A DNA stretch of 64,000 bases. Origin: Campylobacter showae (GTDB lineage Bacteria; Campylobacterota; Campylobacteria; Campylobacterales; Campylobacteraceae). The notes beneath the pieces are model-generated. The model worked only from the letters and a program-made list of their open reading frames with translations, was not told the origin of the DNA and ran no database searches. This document shows positions 25,534 through 34,878 of the stretch, piece after piece. The stretch covers positions 744,001-808,000 of the forward strand of contig NZ_LR535679.1 in the NCBI RefSeq assembly GCF_900699785.1, read 5' to 3'. Position numbers and translations under genes: made by a program. Within the stretch, counting starts at the first letter, position 1, and each line of letters opens with the position of its first letter.

Positions 25534-27561
25534 ATATCTCAAATTTGTGAAAAACACCCTTCCCTCTTCCGGATAACCTTCTCTATACTCGTAGTTTTTA
25601 TCAAACAAATTTGATATACCGGCCTCGACGCTTAGGCTTTCGGTCGGTTTGTAGATAAATTTGACGTTGGTCGCGCCAAAGCCGGCCGTTTTATGATCTA
25701 TATGCGTAGTTCTGCCGGTAGATACTCTAGACCAACGACTTGAGCTTAACTCTTGAGAGAGATATAGGCTAAGTTTTGGCATAAATTTATAATCTGCATA
25801 CAAAAATCCTTTATGCCTTGGCAGATCATATACTAAAGCATTTTTGCCGTTTTCTTTGTACTTTGTGCTCATATAAGTATAGTTGCCGCCTAGCTCTAAA
25901 TTTTGCGTTGCAAAATAGGCTGCACCAAGCTCGAAGCCTTTATAATAAGCCTTGTCGACGTTTACGTTCATCTCTCTGGTTTGTGCGAATTTGGTGACGC
26001 TCGCAGTTCCTATAGCGTCTTTCACTCTTGAGTAAAACAGTGCCGTCTCAAGCCTTAAAAACTCGCCGAAATTTCTTTGGTATCCGATCTCATAGTGATT
26101 TGCTACTTCTGGTTTTAGGTATGGATTTGCAAAATTTCGCCCAAACCTCTCGCTATATCTATCTTTCATGCTAGGAAAATACGTTTTCTTGGCATAGCTT
26201 ACGCTCAGCTCATCATTGCCGTCAAAGCTGTGTTTGATCGCAGCTTGATAATTAAAAGCGTGTTTTTTGCCTACGTCAAACGAAGTCAGCTTGTAGTTGG
26301 CTGGATTGTTTCTGCCGCCTCCGCCGCCTCGAAACTGGATATAGTCTTCGGCCCTTACGGCATCTCTGATATCATAGCTAGCGCCTACGATAAATTTAGT
26401 ATACTCGCTAAATTTATATGTATTTTCAAGCGCAAAGCTATAAGTCTTATCCACAAAGTTTACGGTCGGTTCGGTGCCGAATCTTCCCGTATAGTGTATC
26501 TTGTATCCGGAGTGCTTATCTTTTTTGTAGCTCGTAGCAAATTTAATCGTATCTCTATCGCCTATATCGCCGCCAAGCTCCAAGCCAAAGCCGTGCGATT
26601 TATCTTTGTACTTGCTATCTTCTAAATTGCTTATGTCGTACATCTCGTTCTTAAACTCATCCGCAAAAGCTTTAGTGTTTATATAAAGACTACTTGCAAA
26701 CTGCGTATGCGAGTGAAAATAAACACTCTCTCTATCCCATCGCGGCCACTCCCACAAACGGTCTCTTTGAGTGAAAGTCGTGTATCTACCGGCATACATA
26801 GGCTGCTCTTTTTCGCCTTTTTGATTTACATAAGTGATGGCGTATTCGTCTGTTTCATTTGGCGTGAAGCCTACTTTAAAGCTTATTTTTTTATCCCTTT
26901 GTACCGAGTCGTCGCGTCTGCCGCCATCCTCGTTGCCGTTTACGTCTCCTTTAAATTTACGAGACATCTGCTGTCCTGCATCCTCCATATAGCTACCGCC
27001 CGCTTGCACGTAAAATAGCTCCTGTTTGGTGCCGATATTAAAATCGACGTTATTGCCGTAGGTCTTGGAGTTTCTGCCGGTTTCAAAGCCGTAGCCGACG
27101 CTTCCTTCGAGTTCTTTAGTCGGTTTTTTGGTGATTAAATTTATCGCGCCGCCCATCGTGTTTGGACCGTAGAGCACGGAGCTAGAGCCTTTTGAGATGT
27201 TGATTTGGCTTAGATCAAATGTCGTAAATCGTCCAAAGTCTGCGTTACCGTCATACGGGATATAAACAGGAATACCGTCGATATAAAGCGGCACTCTGCG
27301 CGCGTCAAAGCCGCGAACGTAGAAATTTTGCTCGGCGCGCGGACCCTTTTTATCTACGTATACGCCCGGCGTGCTGTAAGCGACCTCCGAGAGACGCTTT
27401 ATCTCGTCTCGTTGCAATTTTTGCTCGTCCAAAACAACCACGTTCGTGTCGCTTTTTTGCACGCCGCCTACACTTTCTACGACTTCGACTTGTCCCAGTG
27501 TAAACACTTCGCCGTGCAGGGCCATCGCAGCACAGCAGGCGATCAGGCCAATCCTTTTCAT
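25525..27561 (-). CDS. TonB-dependent outer-membrane receptor
   Basis: A 678-residue TonB-dependent receptor. It starts with a signal peptide (MKRIGLIACCAAMALHG) and a plug domain with VVVLDEQKLQRDEIKRLSE, PGVYVDKKG, RGFDARRVPLYIDGIPVYIP and the conserved GPNTMGGAINLIT. A 22-strand barrel follows, ending in the aromatic RYKF typical of Bam-inserted proteins. Start taken at ATG 27561, where AAGGAG lies 6 bp upstream, in preference to TTG 27567. Likely imports the same chelate as the ABC transporter downstream. The upstream spacer (27562-27699) is very AT-rich, where a Fur-type box could lie, but I cannot define one. Confidence 0.9.
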   Translation of the reverse strand: MKRIGLIACCAAMALHGEVFTLGQVEVVESVGGVQKSDTNVVVLDEQKLQRDEIKRLSEVAYSTPGVYVDKKGPRAEQNFYVRGFDARRVPLYIDGIPVYIPYDGNADFGRFTTFDLSQINISKGSSSVLYGPNTMGGAINLITKKPTKELEGSVGYGFETGRNSKTYGNNVDFNIGTKQELFYVQAGGSYMEDAGQQMSRKFKGDVNGNEDGGRRDDSVQRDKKISFKVGFTPNETDEYAITYVNQKGEKEQPMYAGRYTTFTQRDRLWEWPRWDRESVYFHSHTQFASSLYINTKAFADEFKNEMYDISNLEDSKYKDKSHGFGLELGGDIGDRDTIKFATSYKKDKHSGYKIHYTGRFGTEPTVNFVDKTYSFALENTYKFSEYTKFIVGASYDIRDAVRAEDYIQFRGGGGGRNNPANYKLTSFDVGKKHAFNYQAAIKHSFDGNDELSVSYAKKTYFPSMKDRYSERFGRNFANPYLKPEVANHYEIGYQRNFGEFLRLETALFYSRVKDAIGTASVTKFAQTREMNVNVDKAYYKGFELGAAYFATQNLELGGNYTYMSTKYKENGKNALVYDLPRHKGFLYADYKFMPKLSLYLSQELSSSRWSRVSTGRTTHIDHKTAGFGATNVKFIYKPTESLSVEAGISNLFDKNYEYREGYPEEGRVFFTNLRYKF

Positions 27562-27699
27562 TAGCAACTCCTTGAAAATGAAATTTTTATTATATATTTT
27601 GTAAAATACGTTTTTAAAGAGATTAATATTATTAAAATATAAAAAATTAATTTTATTTCACACATAGTTAAATTTGGCTTAAAAATCGAGGTTTTTAAA

Positions 27700-28428
27700 A
27701 TGAAATTTAAATTTCTACTTTGCATCGACGACACGGATGAGCTAGGCGGCGAAATTTCTACGGGCTTGCTTGCCGAAGAGATCGCTGCCTTTGCGGGCTC
27801 GTTCGCGCCAGTTTCATTCGTCACGCGCCATCAGCTTTTGCTCGATCCTCGCATAAACTACACCTCGCACAACAGCTGCATGTGCTTTGAAGCCTGGCTT
27901 ACAAAGGAGCAAAAGTCGCAAGTGCTGGATTTCGCGACCCGGCTATTAGAACGCAAAAGCGCGCCGAGTGCAGAGCCCGGTATCGCGGCGGCCTTTGAAA
28001 AAGATATCGTAAATGCGGCTAAGCTTATAAATTTCGGCAAGAGAGCAAAGGAGATATTTTTAAGCACAGAGCAGGCATTTGAGACAGCAAGCACACAAAA
28101 CGTATTTTTAAAAGAGCTAAAAAGCGGCGCTCGTGGCGTCATCGGCGCGTTAGCTGGCATAGGGCTGAGGCTTAGCGGAAACGACGGCAAGATCAGAGGC
28201 AAATTTGAACTAAAAGAGTCAAATTTGAGCGTAGCCGAGCTTTTGGGATTAAATTTTATCGAGGCGGTCGCGGATGAAAATTTTAAACCTCTCTCGCCTG
28301 ATGAACGCATAAATTTAATCGGCGCGCTAAAGCCGGTGTTTTTGGATTTTAAGGCGACCTTGCTCGTCAAAAAAGAAGCTAGCGGCGGCTTTAGAAACTT
28401 AAGCCTAAAAGAGCTTCGGGGTTTTTGA
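27700..28428 (+). CDS. Unknown protein with a TiaS-like IDDTD N-terminus
   Basis: A 242-residue protein. The N-terminus, FLLCIDDTDELGGEISTG, resembles the IDDTDS-GG element of archaeal TiaS (tRNA-Ile2 agmatidine synthase), but the protein is shorter and no zinc-ribbon is seen. A glycine-rich stretch, GARGVIGALAGIGLRLSGNDG at ~140-160, is the other recognisable region. Function unknown; nucleotide binding is a guess. It is divergent from the TonB receptor gene and overlaps the next gene by one base, so the pair is co-translated. Confidence 0.6.
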   Translation: MKFKFLLCIDDTDELGGEISTGLLAEEIAAFAGSFAPVSFVTRHQLLLDPRINYTSHNSCMCFEAWLTKEQKSQVLDFATRLLERKSAPSAEPGIAAAFEKDIVNAAKLINFGKRAKEIFLSTEQAFETASTQNVFLKELKSGARGVIGALAGIGLRLSGNDGKIRGKFELKESNLSVAELLGLNFIEAVADENFKPLSPDERINLIGALKPVFLDFKATLLVKKEASGGFRNLSLKELRGF

Positions 28429-28637
28429 TGCGCTCAAGCTTTAACGAAAAAGGCGAGTTTAGATTCGGCAAATTTAACTACGAAAAAGCGCGCGAAACCG
28501 CCGAGAGCTGCGTAAAATTTAAACCCGACAACGATGAAGAAGAGATGACCTGCGGCGGCGAGATTAGCTGCTACGACTGCGCTTTTAGACGCTGGAGCGC
28601 GGAGAGTTTTACTTGCGCGATTTTTCCGAAAACTTAA
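28428..28637 (+). CDS. Small cysteine-rich protein
   Basis: A 69-residue protein. Its C-terminal half has CGGEISCYDCAFRRW and a last Cys in FTCAIFP, a pattern that could bind zinc or a cluster. Start placed at ATG 28428, which overlaps the upstream TGA (TGATG). No family recognised. Tightly coupled to the TiaS-like gene, so the two probably act together. Confidence 0.6.
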   Translation: MRSSFNEKGEFRFGKFNYEKARETAESCVKFKPDNDEEEMTCGGEISCYDCAFRRWSAESFTCAIFPKT

Positions 28638-28678
28638 CCGCTCGGCAAAATCATATTTCTTACGCTTTTTTAGAAAAC

Positions 28679-29362
28679 TCAGGTCGCAAAAATATTTTGA
28701 GACACAGCTCTCTCTAAATTTTCCTTGCGTTTTTGCCAGTCGGGCATATAAAGCGTCAGATAGTCATAAAATTTCTTTGAGTGGTCGGGATACAAAAGAT
28801 GAACAAGCTCATGAAATACGACGTACTCGATACACGCCTTTGGCTTTTTTATAAGCTCTATGTTTAAATTTATATATGATTTATATGGATTGCAGCTTCC
28901 CCATCTTGTTTTCATCTGCCTTATTTTTACGCTTTTGATATCTTGCTTTACTATCTTGTTAAACTCTTGCAAAATGTTAAAAAAATATAACGTTGCCTTT
29001 TCATAATACCACTCATAAACTAAATTTTCTTTTCGCTTTAGGTCGCTTTTATCTTTTACAAATAGCTCCAGATAAACTCTTTGTAGCTTTACGCGCTCCT
29101 CCTTAGACTGCACCACTTTTAGCCGGTAGCTTCGCCCAAGATAGCTAAAATCCTCGCCGCTTACATACTCTTTTTGCGGCGTCTTAAACGAAGCAAAAAA
29201 CGCACGCTTTTTAGCTATCCACTGGGCTCTTTTTTGCATGATAAATTTTATATGCTCATCGTTTGCCGAATTTGGCGCAGTTAGTATCGCTTCGCCGTTT
29301 GGCCTAACTTTTAAAGTGATATTTTTTACATCTTTTTTGATGATTTTTACGTCACTTTGCAT
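28679..29362 (-). CDS. YgjP-like metallopeptidase of the restriction operon
   Basis: A 227-residue YgjP/DUF45 (SprT-like) protein with the zinc motif HELVHLLYPDHSKKFY (HExxH plus a downstream His) at residues ~184-199 and MKTRWGSC before it, both typical. Such genes often end type I restriction operons, where their job is unclear. It overlaps the end of hsdR by 11 bp. Confidence 0.85.
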   Translation of the reverse strand: MQSDVKIIKKDVKNITLKVRPNGEAILTAPNSANDEHIKFIMQKRAQWIAKKRAFFASFKTPQKEYVSGEDFSYLGRSYRLKVVQSKEERVKLQRVYLELFVKDKSDLKRKENLVYEWYYEKATLYFFNILQEFNKIVKQDIKSVKIRQMKTRWGSCNPYKSYINLNIELIKKPKACIEYVVFHELVHLLYPDHSKKFYDYLTLYMPDWQKRKENLERAVSQNIFAT

Positions 29363-32300
29363 AAAAGCTTATCCCTATACCACGGATAGTTTGATAAATC
29401 TTCTCTTTATCATCGATAGATACGCCGTATTCGTCCTCGACATCCCAAAGGGCATCCTCCATCGCGCTTGTTATCTCGTTTTCCATGTCCATATTTTTGT
29501 GCCATTCTGGTTTCTTTGAGGCCTGCTCGTAAATTTCATAAAATTTCATACTCAAATTTTTAGCGACCGTCTCTATATCCGCAAGCTCCATATCGCCTAA
29601 AATATCAAGCAAATTATCATAAATAGCAAATAAAATTTTCTTGCCGTTAAATTCTTTTGGATATCTATCTTCGCTCGGTTTTAAAGCCCCTGTTATCAGA
29701 TCTTTTAGCTGTTTTGCTTTGGCAAGTTTTTCTTCCTCACTTAGCCTTTTTGCTTTATACTCGTCGATGATGTCTTGTATCTGCTGCGCTATTGATTTAT
29801 AAAATGCTGGATTTGACTCCATTTTTTCTTTTACCACCGCGCTTACGGCGCTGATGATCGTATCAGCCTTTGCATTTTTGCCCTCTACCCTTTGCACCTC
29901 ATCGTCAAATTCCGTCTCAAAGATATTTACGAGCTTCGTAAACTCATTGACCTCTTTTGCGCTCACATAAGTATCAAGCAGCTTTTGCATCTGCACTTCG
30001 TATTTTCCAAAGTCGCAAGCCTCGTGATACCTTAGTTGCACCGCCTTTCTTAGCTCGTTATAAAATTTAACCTTTTGCTTATAAACTTTAATCTCCTCTT
30101 CGCTTAATATGTCATAAATTTTCTCACTTGAAAGCGCTAGTTTAAACGCCCTAGCAAACCGTGATAGCCACTCTTTAAAGTCGTCTCTTTTTTGCACATC
30201 CTCTAAAACCGCCACGTAGCTCTCCAGATCATCTTTAAATTTGACATCGCTAAAAAGCCCGTCTAAATGAGTATAGTAAGTCTTAGCCTTTACAATCTCG
30301 CTTCTTACGTCTATCACGGCTCCAGTTAGATCCTCCGGGTCAAAGCCGCTTAGCGACGCGTAGCTAGTAAGCGCCTCATCAAGCTCGCCCAAAAGCCCTC
30401 TATAATCAATAATATAGCCATAATCTTTTCCGTCATAAAGCCTATTTACTCTAGCTATTGCTTGAAGCAGATTATGCTCTTTTAGCTGCTTATCTATATA
30501 AAGCGTGCTTGCTCTTGGCGCGTCAAATCCCGTTAAAAGCTTATCCACGACAATAAGCAGATCTATCTCATCGCCGTTAACAAATTCGTCTTTTACGTAC
30601 TTTAGATACGCCTCCTCGCTGCCGTAGTCTTTTATCGTCTCTTGCCACGCCTTTGCGACATACTCTTTATGCCCGCCCTCAAGCTCCTCGTGCTCGTTGC
30701 TTGAGATCACGTAGGCACTCCGCAATTCTGAAAATTCTTCAAAAATTTGATGATATTTTATGGCGTCATATTTTCTTTGCGTTGCTAGCATCGCTTTAAA
30801 TCCGCCATTTGTCATCTTTAAACTCTTTTTAAAATGTTCATTTATATCAACCGCTATTAGCTCTAGCCTTTGTTCGCTTGAAGCCACACGCTCGAATCTC
30901 GCCCACTTTTGTTGCAGGTCCCTTTTAGCCTCATCGCTTAGCTCTTTTGATATGAGATCAAATTTCCTAGTTAGCCCCTCAGCATCAAGCACCTCTTGAC
31001 CCACGTATCGCCCCTCGTAAAGTAGCGGTAAAACGGCTCCGTCTTTTACCGCATCATCTATCGTATATCTATGAATTTCTCCGCCAAATTTAGCAAAGCT
31101 GTTTTTCTCGCACTTTAAAAGCGGCGTGCCTGTAAAGCCTATATAACAAGCAAGAGGCAACGCCTTTTTCATCGCCTTATGCAAGTCTCCGCCTTGCGTG
31201 CGGTGACTCTCATCTACTAGCACAAATATATCGCTATCTCTTATTACCACCTTTTGGCTCTGCACTTTTTCAAATTTATGCACGAGCGTTGTTATCACGC
31301 TAACCCCGCTTTGTAGCTTTTCTATCAGATCGCTTCCGCTACTTGCTCGCCCTGCTTTTATATCCGTGTTTTTAAAAGTACCATGTATCTGCTCATCTAG
31401 GTCTATCCTATCGGTTACGACGATGATCTTTGAGTTTGGATAAATTTGCTTTAAAAGCTTCGTTAGCATTACCATCGTTAGCGACTTGCCGCTTCCTTGC
31501 GTGTGCCATATGAGTCCGCCCGCTCTTGCGCCCTCTTTTTTCATCGCCACCCTTTTTAGCGTCTCTTCGATAGCGAAAAACTGCTGATATCTGCAAACCT
31601 TTTTCGCCTTTTTATCAAATAATATATAGTGCTTAATTAGCCTTAGTAGTCTATCTTTAGATAGTAGCGCAAAGAGCGTCATATCAAGCGCGCTTATCTC
31701 TCTATCTTTTATCGCGCTTTTTAGGCTCTCATTTGCTCCGTCTTGCTCTTTCCACACGCTATAAAATTTAAACGGCGTTCCAGTTGTGCCGTATCTTGCT
31801 CCGCCACCGTTTGCAGCGATAGTTAGCTGGATGTATTTAAAAAGGTACGCTATTTCATCTTTGCCCTGCTCTTTTTCTAGCTGCTTTATGCCGTTTTCAA
31901 AGCTCACGCTTGATTTTTTAAGCTCGATCGCGACTATCGGTATGCCGTTTATAAAAAGCACGAGATCAGGCCTTCTGTTTTTTGCGCTATCGCTTTGATT
32001 TGCCCTGCTTACTTCAAATTCTTCCGTTACGTAAAAGTCATTGTTTTGCAAATTTTCAAAGTCTATAAATTTAAAAGAAAAGCTCCTTCTCGTCCCGTCT
32101 TCCAAAATTTCCTCCAAACTGGTGCCAAACAAGAGTAAATTTGTGATCTTTTCATTGGCGACCATTAGCCCTTCGTTTAAAGATACCCCAGCCAGCTCAT
32201 CGACCGCCTTTAAAACGTTACTTTGGCTAAATTCATATCTCTTGCCCTTATACTCGTAGCCGTTTATCTCACCAAGCTTTTGGATTAAAATTTCCCTAAA

Positions 32301-32429
32301 CAAAACCTCGCTAGTTTTACCGCCGCGAAGCTTTAAATTTTCCTCTCTGCTTATAAATTTATAGCCCAAGCTTTGAAGCAAATTTATGCTGTTTTGCTGG
32401 ATCTTACTTTCTGAAGTATCTGGGGTCAT
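29352..32429 (-). CDS. hsdR: Type I restriction enzyme R subunit
   Basis: A 1,025-residue motor and nuclease subunit. The N-terminal PD-(D/E)xK nuclease motif is in PDLVLFINGIPIVAIELKKS (residues ~154-173). Helicase motifs follow: Walker A HTQGSGKSLTMVML (~308-321), DESHR box (~402), TGTPL, and DKLLTGFDAPRASTLYID (~635). The helical C-terminal part contacts the M2S complex. It cuts unmodified DNA after ATP-driven translocation. AAGGA before ATG 32429 supports the start. It follows the HAD gene by 17 bp and appears intact. Confidence 0.95.
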   Translation of the reverse strand: MTPDTSESKIQQNSINLLQSLGYKFISREENLKLRGGKTSEVLFREILIQKLGEINGYEYKGKRYEFSQSNVLKAVDELAGVSLNEGLMVANEKITNLLLFGTSLEEILEDGTRRSFSFKFIDFENLQNNDFYVTEEFEVSRANQSDSAKNRRPDLVLFINGIPIVAIELKKSSVSFENGIKQLEKEQGKDEIAYLFKYIQLTIAANGGGARYGTTGTPFKFYSVWKEQDGANESLKSAIKDREISALDMTLFALLSKDRLLRLIKHYILFDKKAKKVCRYQQFFAIEETLKRVAMKKEGARAGGLIWHTQGSGKSLTMVMLTKLLKQIYPNSKIIVVTDRIDLDEQIHGTFKNTDIKAGRASSGSDLIEKLQSGVSVITTLVHKFEKVQSQKVVIRDSDIFVLVDESHRTQGGDLHKAMKKALPLACYIGFTGTPLLKCEKNSFAKFGGEIHRYTIDDAVKDGAVLPLLYEGRYVGQEVLDAEGLTRKFDLISKELSDEAKRDLQQKWARFERVASSEQRLELIAVDINEHFKKSLKMTNGGFKAMLATQRKYDAIKYHQIFEEFSELRSAYVISSNEHEELEGGHKEYVAKAWQETIKDYGSEEAYLKYVKDEFVNGDEIDLLIVVDKLLTGFDAPRASTLYIDKQLKEHNLLQAIARVNRLYDGKDYGYIIDYRGLLGELDEALTSYASLSGFDPEDLTGAVIDVRSEIVKAKTYYTHLDGLFSDVKFKDDLESYVAVLEDVQKRDDFKEWLSRFARAFKLALSSEKIYDILSEEEIKVYKQKVKFYNELRKAVQLRYHEACDFGKYEVQMQKLLDTYVSAKEVNEFTKLVNIFETEFDDEVQRVEGKNAKADTIISAVSAVVKEKMESNPAFYKSIAQQIQDIIDEYKAKRLSEEEKLAKAKQLKDLITGALKPSEDRYPKEFNGKKILFAIYDNLLDILGDMELADIETVAKNLSMKFYEIYEQASKKPEWHKNMDMENEITSAMEDALWDVEDEYGVSIDDKEKIYQTIRGIGISFYAK

Positions 32430-32446
32430 TTGTCATCCTTTTTTGA

Positions 32447-33688
32447 CTAACTTCTCTTTAAAGATTTTTTTACAATTTCATTATTATCGTATTTATTAGT
32501 ATTACTAATATCATTCAATAAAAACCTCAATGCCTCTTTGGTATCTTCATCTATCTCATCTTTTTTAAAGCGTATAACAGAGAAAAAATCATCATGTAAC
32601 TTATCAAAATTCTTCTCCAGTAAATCTGCAGTATGCTCATTTTTATTTTGATTTAGTTTCGCTATCTTAGCTGTTCCAATATAATTTCCATTATTCCATA
32701 TGTAAAACGAGGTTTGATATCCGTGGTCATCCCATGAATATTTCTTTAAATATATTTTATTTGCTTTATTACTATAATCTAATTTGAAACCCGTTGTTTT
32801 GAGTACATCTAAATAATATTGTTTATTCTTTACTTGATTATTAGACTTTTTCATTTTTGTTTGTGCAGTATTTTGCTTGTCATATATTTGCAATTTTCCA
32901 TTTTTTAAATTTAAGCTAATTCTATCTATCGTAGATTTTATAATAGTATCTATCTCTGATCCATTAGAGTAATCAGCTTTCGCAACATAATTAACTCTAT
33001 TTTGTTCCAAAAGCGTTTTGGCAGTCTCTTTATTTTCATCATAAACAGCGATTGAAGTTCCACCATTAGTTTTTAGCAACTTCATAGCCGGAACATCAGT
33101 TTCTCCGTCACCTATATATATCATATTCTCAAATAAAATACGCCTTTCATGCTCTGGTATATATTTATTAATTAGTTTATTGTCCCAGGCATTAAGAATT
33201 CCTTTGCTTATCCTGTATAAATATTGAGTTTTTGTCGTATAGTTAATTGCCAAGGCTGGCCAAGTAGGTTTGCCGTACTCATTATACATAAAAGAAGATG
33301 CATAAATATTTTTAAATTTATCCGCTATAGTCGTTCCATCGATCATTTCTTTGGTACCTGATGATACTATATAGTGCTCAATCAATATCCCCTTTTGTGC
33401 AGCATACTCATTAATCCTTTCAAAAAACTCTTCCACCCCGTTAAAATATTTAACAGTTTTACCATGCTTACCAAGCTCCTCTCTTGTAATTTTTGCACCA
33501 GCGTCATCTGCTTTTTTCACAATCAAATACATATACGACAATATCTCATCCATATTGTTTTCTTCAGATAATTCTTTTACTTTATTCCAGAAATCTTCTT
33601 TTTTTATACCCAGTGTTGTTGGTATAAAAGAATTTTCTTGTATATTGCCTCTTGCCAGTGTTCCGTCAAAATCATATGCGATTGCCAT
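32447..33688 (-). CDS. HAD-family phosphatase embedded in the type I restriction operon
   Basis: A 413-residue protein. Residues 1-~250 are a HAD hydrolase: motif I is AYDFDGTLARG (DxDGT), motif II VSSGT, motif III/IV IYIGDGETDVPAMK, all needed for Mg-dependent phosphatase activity. After ~residue 270 comes a lysine-rich linker and an unrecognised C-terminal domain (YYLDVLKTTGFKLDYS... KKYSWDDHGYQTSFYIW). Start placed at ATG 33688, just after the hsdS stop; an in-frame ATG nine codons upstream overlaps hsdS. The genes around it are all R-M genes and the spacing is tight, so it is part of the operon. Its lower G+C than the right-hand core genes suggests transfer with the system. Substrate unknown. 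Confidence 0.8.
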   Translation of the reverse strand: MAIAYDFDGTLARGNIQENSFIPTTLGIKKEDFWNKVKELSEENNMDEILSYMYLIVKKADDAGAKITREELGKHGKTVKYFNGVEEFFERINEYAAQKGILIEHYIVSSGTKEMIDGTTIADKFKNIYASSFMYNEYGKPTWPALAINYTTKTQYLYRISKGILNAWDNKLINKYIPEHERRILFENMIYIGDGETDVPAMKLLKTNGGTSIAVYDENKETAKTLLEQNRVNYVAKADYSNGSEIDTIIKSTIDRISLNLKNGKLQIYDKQNTAQTKMKKSNNQVKNKQYYLDVLKTTGFKLDYSNKANKIYLKKYSWDDHGYQTSFYIWNNGNYIGTAKIAKLNQNKNEHTADLLEKNFDKLHDDFFSVIRFKKDEIDEDTKEALRFLLNDISNTNKYDNNEIVKKSLKRS

Positions 33689-33690
33689 TA

Positions 33691-34878
33691 TTACATTGCT
33701 TTTTTCACATAACATGTTCTTGTTTCTCCTATTAGTAGTTTTTGCATCAAGCCTTGTTTTTGCTTTTTTAAATTTTCTAGCTTTAAATTTAGTAAATTTA
33801 TCTCATCATCACAAGCCATTAAAACTTCTGCGATTTTTTGTTGTTCGTTTAAATTTGGAAGCTTTATTTTAAACCTTAAAAAATCCTCTGGACTAACTGC
33901 CATTCTTTCATACACGGTCCCCTCTTCAAATTTTCTAACTTTTTGTATAAAATCATTTTGAGTTAGATAAAATCCAGCAAAATCGTTATCAAGCTCATTG
34001 CAACATTCAAATGTTACATATATGGGTGAAAAGATGCCATCGCCATAAATATTTTTGCAAATTACACCAAATTTTAAATTTGCTGGATTGTAGCAAATAT
34101 CGTTTAATCTTGTTATTTTATACTGCTTATTATCATCTTTTACTAAAAAATCCCTATCATATCTTTCACTCTTTGGAACAACTCCGTCTTTTGTTAAAGA
34201 TACATGCTCCATATCAAAACCTTTGTTTTGATATGCTTTACGCTCTTTTAGAATTTTACCAAGCTTTGTCTCTTGCCACTCGTCTTTGAACTCGGGAAAG
34301 CGGATTTTAGCTGTGAGTAAATTTTGCATAATGGCTTTTTTAAACTGCTTTTTGCTTTCTATCAAATTTATAGTTAAATTTATAGCCTCATCCCAAGTAG
34401 ATAAAATTTTCGCTATCTTTTTTTGCTCTAGTTCAGGCGGTATAAAAAACGGCATCTCTGACATATATTCCCAGTCTGCGCGCGGCATTTTCGTACCAGA
34501 CGTTTTATTAGCGATTTGGTTAAATTTATCCGACTGCACTAGATAAAATAAAAAATCGTTCGTAACCTTTTTACCTTGTAAAACCCAAATTTCAGATGAG
34601 CAAACGCCATCAAATTTAGCTTGACAAAATTTTTGCAGATACGGGCGAAGTTTTCCGTATAAAATTTGTCCTTTTTTAAATTCGTTTTTTATACTTTTTT
34701 GTTCACCAGAGCTTATAAAACCTAAAATTTGACCTGTTTTTTGAGATAAATGTTCAAGCTCAATGCATTTTTTGACCTCGTTGCTTTTGGTCGGATCAAA
34801 TTTAGACGACGATATTTTACAAATTTCGCCTAGCTCGCATTTACTCCATCCGCTTGGTAAATTTTTAAATTCGCTCAT
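33691..34878 (-). CDS. hsdS: Type I restriction enzyme S (specificity) subunit
   Basis: A 395-residue HsdS with two target-recognition domains and two conserved helical spacers. The first ends near PPELEQKKIAKILSTWDEAI (~residue 150-170) and the second near LNEQQKIAEVLMACDDEINLL (~residue 345). Each half reads one part of a bipartite DNA target, which cannot be predicted from sequence. It overlaps hsdM by 4 bp. Confidence 0.93.
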   Translation of the reverse strand: MSEFKNLPSGWSKCELGEICKISSSKFDPTKSNEVKKCIELEHLSQKTGQILGFISSGEQKSIKNEFKKGQILYGKLRPYLQKFCQAKFDGVCSSEIWVLQGKKVTNDFLFYLVQSDKFNQIANKTSGTKMPRADWEYMSEMPFFIPPELEQKKIAKILSTWDEAINLTINLIESKKQFKKAIMQNLLTAKIRFPEFKDEWQETKLGKILKERKAYQNKGFDMEHVSLTKDGVVPKSERYDRDFLVKDDNKQYKITRLNDICYNPANLKFGVICKNIYGDGIFSPIYVTFECCNELDNDFAGFYLTQNDFIQKVRKFEEGTVYERMAVSPEDFLRFKIKLPNLNEQQKIAEVLMACDDEINLLNLKLENLKKQKQGLMQKLLIGETRTCYVKKAM

